Of a stretch of 5,947 nucleotides of DNA, positions 5,417 to 5,947 are shown piece by piece. The translations under genes and the position numbers were made by a program. Each line of letters begins with the position of its first letter. Within the stretch, counting starts at the first letter, position 1. The notes below the pieces were generated by a model. That model did not search any database. It saw nothing but the letters and a program-made list of their open reading frames with translations, and was not told the origin of the DNA. The stretch is from Actinomycetota bacterium (GTDB lineage: Bacteria > Actinomycetota > Humimicrobiia > Humimicrobiales > Humimicrobiaceae): NCBI GenBank assembly GCA_003567835.1, contig PWYO01000124.1, positions 1 to 5,947 of the forward strand, in the 5' to 3' direction.

Positions 5417-5947
5417 TTATGTATCCAGCTCGAATCCCTTATGCAGGATTTTTACCGCTTTTTTGACTTTCCCTTTTCGAATGACACATGAAATCCTGAT
5501 GGGCGATGTGCTAATCATCTCAATGTTTATGCCTTCACGTCCCAAAAGATCAAACATCTTTGCTGCAATACCCGGATTTGTCTGCATGCCCGCTCCCACA
5601 ATGGAGACTTTGCCTACATCAGGATCCACAGAGATTTTCTCATAACCTGTTTCAGAAACAACTTTTTTGGCTATATTGATATCATCTTCCTTTACCGTAA
5701 AGGTAATGGTAGCAATATTTTTATCACTGACATTTTGAACAATAAGGTCCACATTGATGTTCTCTTTTGCCAGCTGGCCAAAAAGATTGGCCGCTATTCC
5801 AGGCTCATCCTTTAAACCGAACACAGTGATTTTCACCTGATTGTTATCATAGGATACACCGGTTATTACCGGTCTTTCCATTTTTTCATCTTTAAATTCC
5901 ATGACCCACGTCCCCTCAATATCATTAAAGCTTGACCTTACATGTAA
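5417..5947 (-). CDS. lysC: Aspartokinase, C-terminal ACT regulatory half (5' end beyond window)
   Basis: The frame stays open from the right edge to TAA at 5417, giving the last 176 residues of an enzyme usually about 400-410 long. The first visible residues, HVRSSFNDIEGTWV, match the end of the aspartokinase catalytic domain and its junction to the regulatory part. The ATG at 5902 is therefore internal to the full gene. Two ACT domains follow. The first runs about 38-105, with VKITVFGLKDEPGIAANLF and INVDLIVQNVS. The second runs about 112-176, with VSIVGAGMQTNPGIAAKMF and the family motif MISTSPIRISCVI. These domains bind end-product amino acids (lysine and/or threonine) and pair between subunits. 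Aspartokinase makes aspartyl phosphate, the substrate of the next gene, asd. Which amino acid inhibits this enzyme cannot be read from the fragment. Confidence 0.94.
   Translation of the reverse strand, partial: LHVRSSFNDIEGTWVMEFKDEKMERPVITGVSYDNNQVKITVFGLKDEPGIAANLFGQLAKENINVDLIVQNVSDKNIATITFTVKEDDINIAKKVVSETGYEKISVDPDVGKVSIVGAGMQTNPGIAAKMFDLLGREGINIEMISTSPIRISCVIRKGKVKKAVKILHKGFELDT
5900..5917 (-). promoter_or_regulatory. lysC: Possible internal translation start for an aspartokinase beta subunit
   Basis: Inside lysC, GAGGGG (5912-5917) stands 9 nt before an in-frame ATG (5900-5902). Translation from it would give a 161-residue, ACT-only polypeptide starting just before PVITGV. Bacillus subtilis aspartokinase II and Corynebacterium glutamicum LysC are known to make such a beta subunit from an internal start at nearly this point. 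A second in-frame ATG at 5881 (MERPVITGV) aligns even more closely with the corynebacterial beta start but has only a poor SD. Confidence 0.4.

Noticed and set aside
5417..5902. Treating the ATG at 5902 as the start of a stand-alone ACT-domain gene
   Set aside because: The frame continues upstream to the window edge and encodes HVRSSFNDIEGTWV, the expected aspartokinase sequence, so the gene is a truncated lysC. The internal start is kept only as a possible second initiation site.
1..5947. Defence system, mobile element or phage-derived cassette
   Set aside because: All seven genes are recognisable core-metabolism or replication genes with even composition; no transposase, integrase, terminal repeats or CRISPR-like periodic repeats are visible.

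Overview
This is a compact, gene-dense bacterial chromosomal window of housekeeping metabolism. Seven protein-coding genes cover almost all of it, and two of them run off the ends. I see no RNA gene, insertion sequence, CRISPR array, phage gene or integration scar. Base composition is moderate (about mid-40s % GC by eye) and looks even. Strong Shine-Dalgarno (SD) sequences, a proteobacterial-type RarA, a YjbQ protein, a PfkB-type adenosine kinase beside MTA phosphorylase, and a lysC-asd pair would fit a Gram-negative anaerobe such as a member of Desulfobacterota. That placement is an impression from protein style, not a demonstrated assignment.

Left block (minus strand, positions 2499 down to 1): adenosine kinase, then S-methyl-5'-thioadenosine phosphorylase (MTAP), then a diacylglycerol/lipid kinase family protein cut by the window edge. 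The first two overlap by one base (TAATG) and the third starts 4 bases after MTAP ends, so they look like one translationally coupled operon. The two purine enzymes dispose of nucleosides produced by S-adenosylmethionine use: adenosine from S-adenosylhomocysteine, and methylthioadenosine from aminopropyl transfer or related reactions. Why a lipid kinase follows them is not evident.

Middle: a 150-bp divergent intergenic region (2500-2649) is the only substantial non-coding stretch. It holds two 9-bp arms, TTGATGCAA and TTGCATCAA, that are perfect inverted repeats and are also part of a longer imperfect direct repeat. They are placed like operators around a possible adenosine-kinase promoter. 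A separate good -10 element and a strong SD lie just before the rightward genes.

Right block: the plus strand carries yjbQ (UPF0047) directly followed by rarA (AAA+ replication-recombination ATPase). The minus strand carries the C-terminal ACT half of aspartokinase (entering from the right edge) and then asd (aspartate-semialdehyde dehydrogenase). These are the first two steps of the aspartate-family amino-acid pathway leading to lysine, threonine and methionine. rarA and asd converge and overlap by 11 bp at their 3' ends, with no visible terminator between them.

I find no convincing new biological system. The items most worth a second look are the paired repeat in the divergent promoter region, a possible internal translation start in aspartokinase that would give a separate ACT-only subunit, and the unexplained lipid kinase in the adenosine kinase/MTAP operon.
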